Origin: Actinomycetota bacterium
GTDB lineage: Bacteria > Actinomycetota > Thermoleophilia > Solirubrobacterales > 70-9
Assembly (NCBI GenBank): GCA_018268695.1
Contig: JAFDWD010000344.1
Coordinates: 1 to 15,848 of the forward strand
Length of the DNA stretch: 15,848 bases
Direction of reading: 5' to 3'
The notes beneath the pieces are model-generated. The model did not search any database, was not told the DNA's origin, and saw only the letters and a program-made list of their open reading frames with translations. The position numbers and the translations under genes were made by a program. This document shows positions 15,277 to 15,848 of this stretch, piece after piece. Position 1 is the stretch's first letter, and each line of letters starts with the position of its first letter.

Positions 15277-15848
15277 ATGGCCTCGAGGTTGAAGTTGGCG
15301 CTCAGCGTCGAATCGGATCACGTGCGCCTTGCCCGCCTATTGCGGCGCGCGCACGGTATCGCCCTCGACACGGGTGTCGCGCCGGAGGCTGTGCGGCGGG
15401 TCGTGTCCGAATCGTGGGGGCGATCGGTCGCCGCGGGTGTCGACCCGGATCGTCCCGCACGGCGGATCCTCGACTCGAGGAGTACGACGGCGCGGCTCGC
15501 CGTGCATCCCGTCGGTCCACTGCTGGCGCGGATCAGTGCGCTGCTGCGGGAGACGCTCGTCGAGACGGGATATTTCATCGCCTTCAGCGACGCCGATGGA
15601 GTGCTGCTGTGGACCGAGGGCTCCTCGCGGGCGCTGCGCAGCGCCGAAGGGCCGCGCTTCCTACCGGGGTTCCTTTGCAGCGAGGACGGTGTCGGCACCA
15701 ACGCGATCGGCACCGCACTTGCTCTCGACCAGCCGGTGCAGATCTACTCGGCCGAGCATTTCAGTCGTCTCTTGCACGGCTGGACTTGCGCCGCCGCGCC
15801 TCTCCACGATCCCGACACCGGCGAGCTTCTGGGTGTCGGGATCGTGGA
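15277..15848 (+). CDS. GAF-domain transcriptional regulator, N-terminal part (cut by window end)
   Basis: The frame from the ATG at 15277 runs to the window end without a stop (190 codons visible). An N-terminal helical segment with ESWGRSVAAGVDPD (45-58) is followed by a GAF domain: IAFSDADGVLLWTEG (101-115), FLCSEDGVGTNAIGTALALD (132-151), PVQIYSAEHF (153-162) and HGWTCAAAPLHDPDTGELLG (167-186). This combination is typical of AcoR-like regulators, which end in a Fis-type helix-turn-helix with or without a sigma-54 AAA+ domain; that part lies outside the window. The ribosome site for the ATG is poor. TAGACT at 15262-15267 may be a -10 giving an almost leaderless message, and TTG at 15295 (GAGG 6 nt upstream) is an alternative start. 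The effector is unknown; relatives often control acetoin or alcohol catabolism. Confidence 0.82.
   Translation, partial: MASRLKLALSVESDHVRLARLLRRAHGIALDTGVAPEAVRRVVSESWGRSVAAGVDPDRPARRILDSRSTTARLAVHPVGPLLARISALLRETLVETGYFIAFSDADGVLLWTEGSSRALRSAEGPRFLPGFLCSEDGVGTNAIGTALALDQPVQIYSAEHFSRLLHGWTCAAAPLHDPDTGELLGVGIV

Noticed and set aside
15091..15321. 76-codon minus-strand frame with LPWNW, possibly a transposase remnant
   Set aside because: The resemblance is a few residues only, it overlaps the GAF gene start and the palindromes, and I cannot confirm it without a search; not annotated as a pseudogene.

Overview
The window is GC-rich DNA with strong codon-position GC bias, GTG and TTG starts, and several starts that look leaderless (a TAnnnT box 6-7 nt before the start codon). 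Together with the gene families present, this suggests a high-GC actinomycete. My guess is the Thermoleophilia/Solirubrobacterales group, but that placement is an inference, not a measurement.

Layout. (1) Bases 1-3843, plus strand: the last codons of an unseen gene, then a three-gene sugar-phosphate module whose genes overlap by 4 nt: a divergent pyruvate-kinase-like protein without the B domain, a class II (zinc) aldolase and a transketolase. (2) 3854-7017, minus strand: a secreted PstS-like phosphate-binding protein followed by a DUF3604/PHP-type metallohydrolase, with no ABC transporter genes. A LysR regulator is divergent from them (7137-8036). (3) 8064-8903: an orphan OmpR-type regulator whose receiver has lost its phospho-acceptor Asp. 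It sits behind a near-consensus promoter that overlaps a perfect inverted repeat, and it ends in a 15-bp hairpin. (4) 8998-10632: a second LysR gene on the minus strand, divergent from a cupin gene. The 65-nt gap holds a palindromic T-N11-A LysR box placed as in textbook LysR circuits. (5) 10707-12378: a small cupin and a membrane-anchored class III adenylate cyclase with an intact catalytic set. (6) 12379-15039: a gene-poor stretch, a minus-strand exported protein of unknown function, and a large secreted serine esterase (beta-sandwich, proline-rich linker, cutinase domain). (7) 15277 to the end: the N-terminal part of a GAF-domain regulator resembling AcoR-type activators, cut by the window edge.

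Much of the interest is regulatory. Two LysR circuits both place a T-N11-A box about 65 bp before the predicted start of the divergent gene. There are also a pseudo-receiver regulator with its own operator-like repeat, a cupin promoter overlapped by a palindrome, and a candidate small RNA or double terminator between convergent genes. The least familiar gene pairings are PstS-like/DUF3604 and cupin/adenylate cyclase. No CRISPR array, rRNA, intact tRNA or intact insertion sequence was seen.
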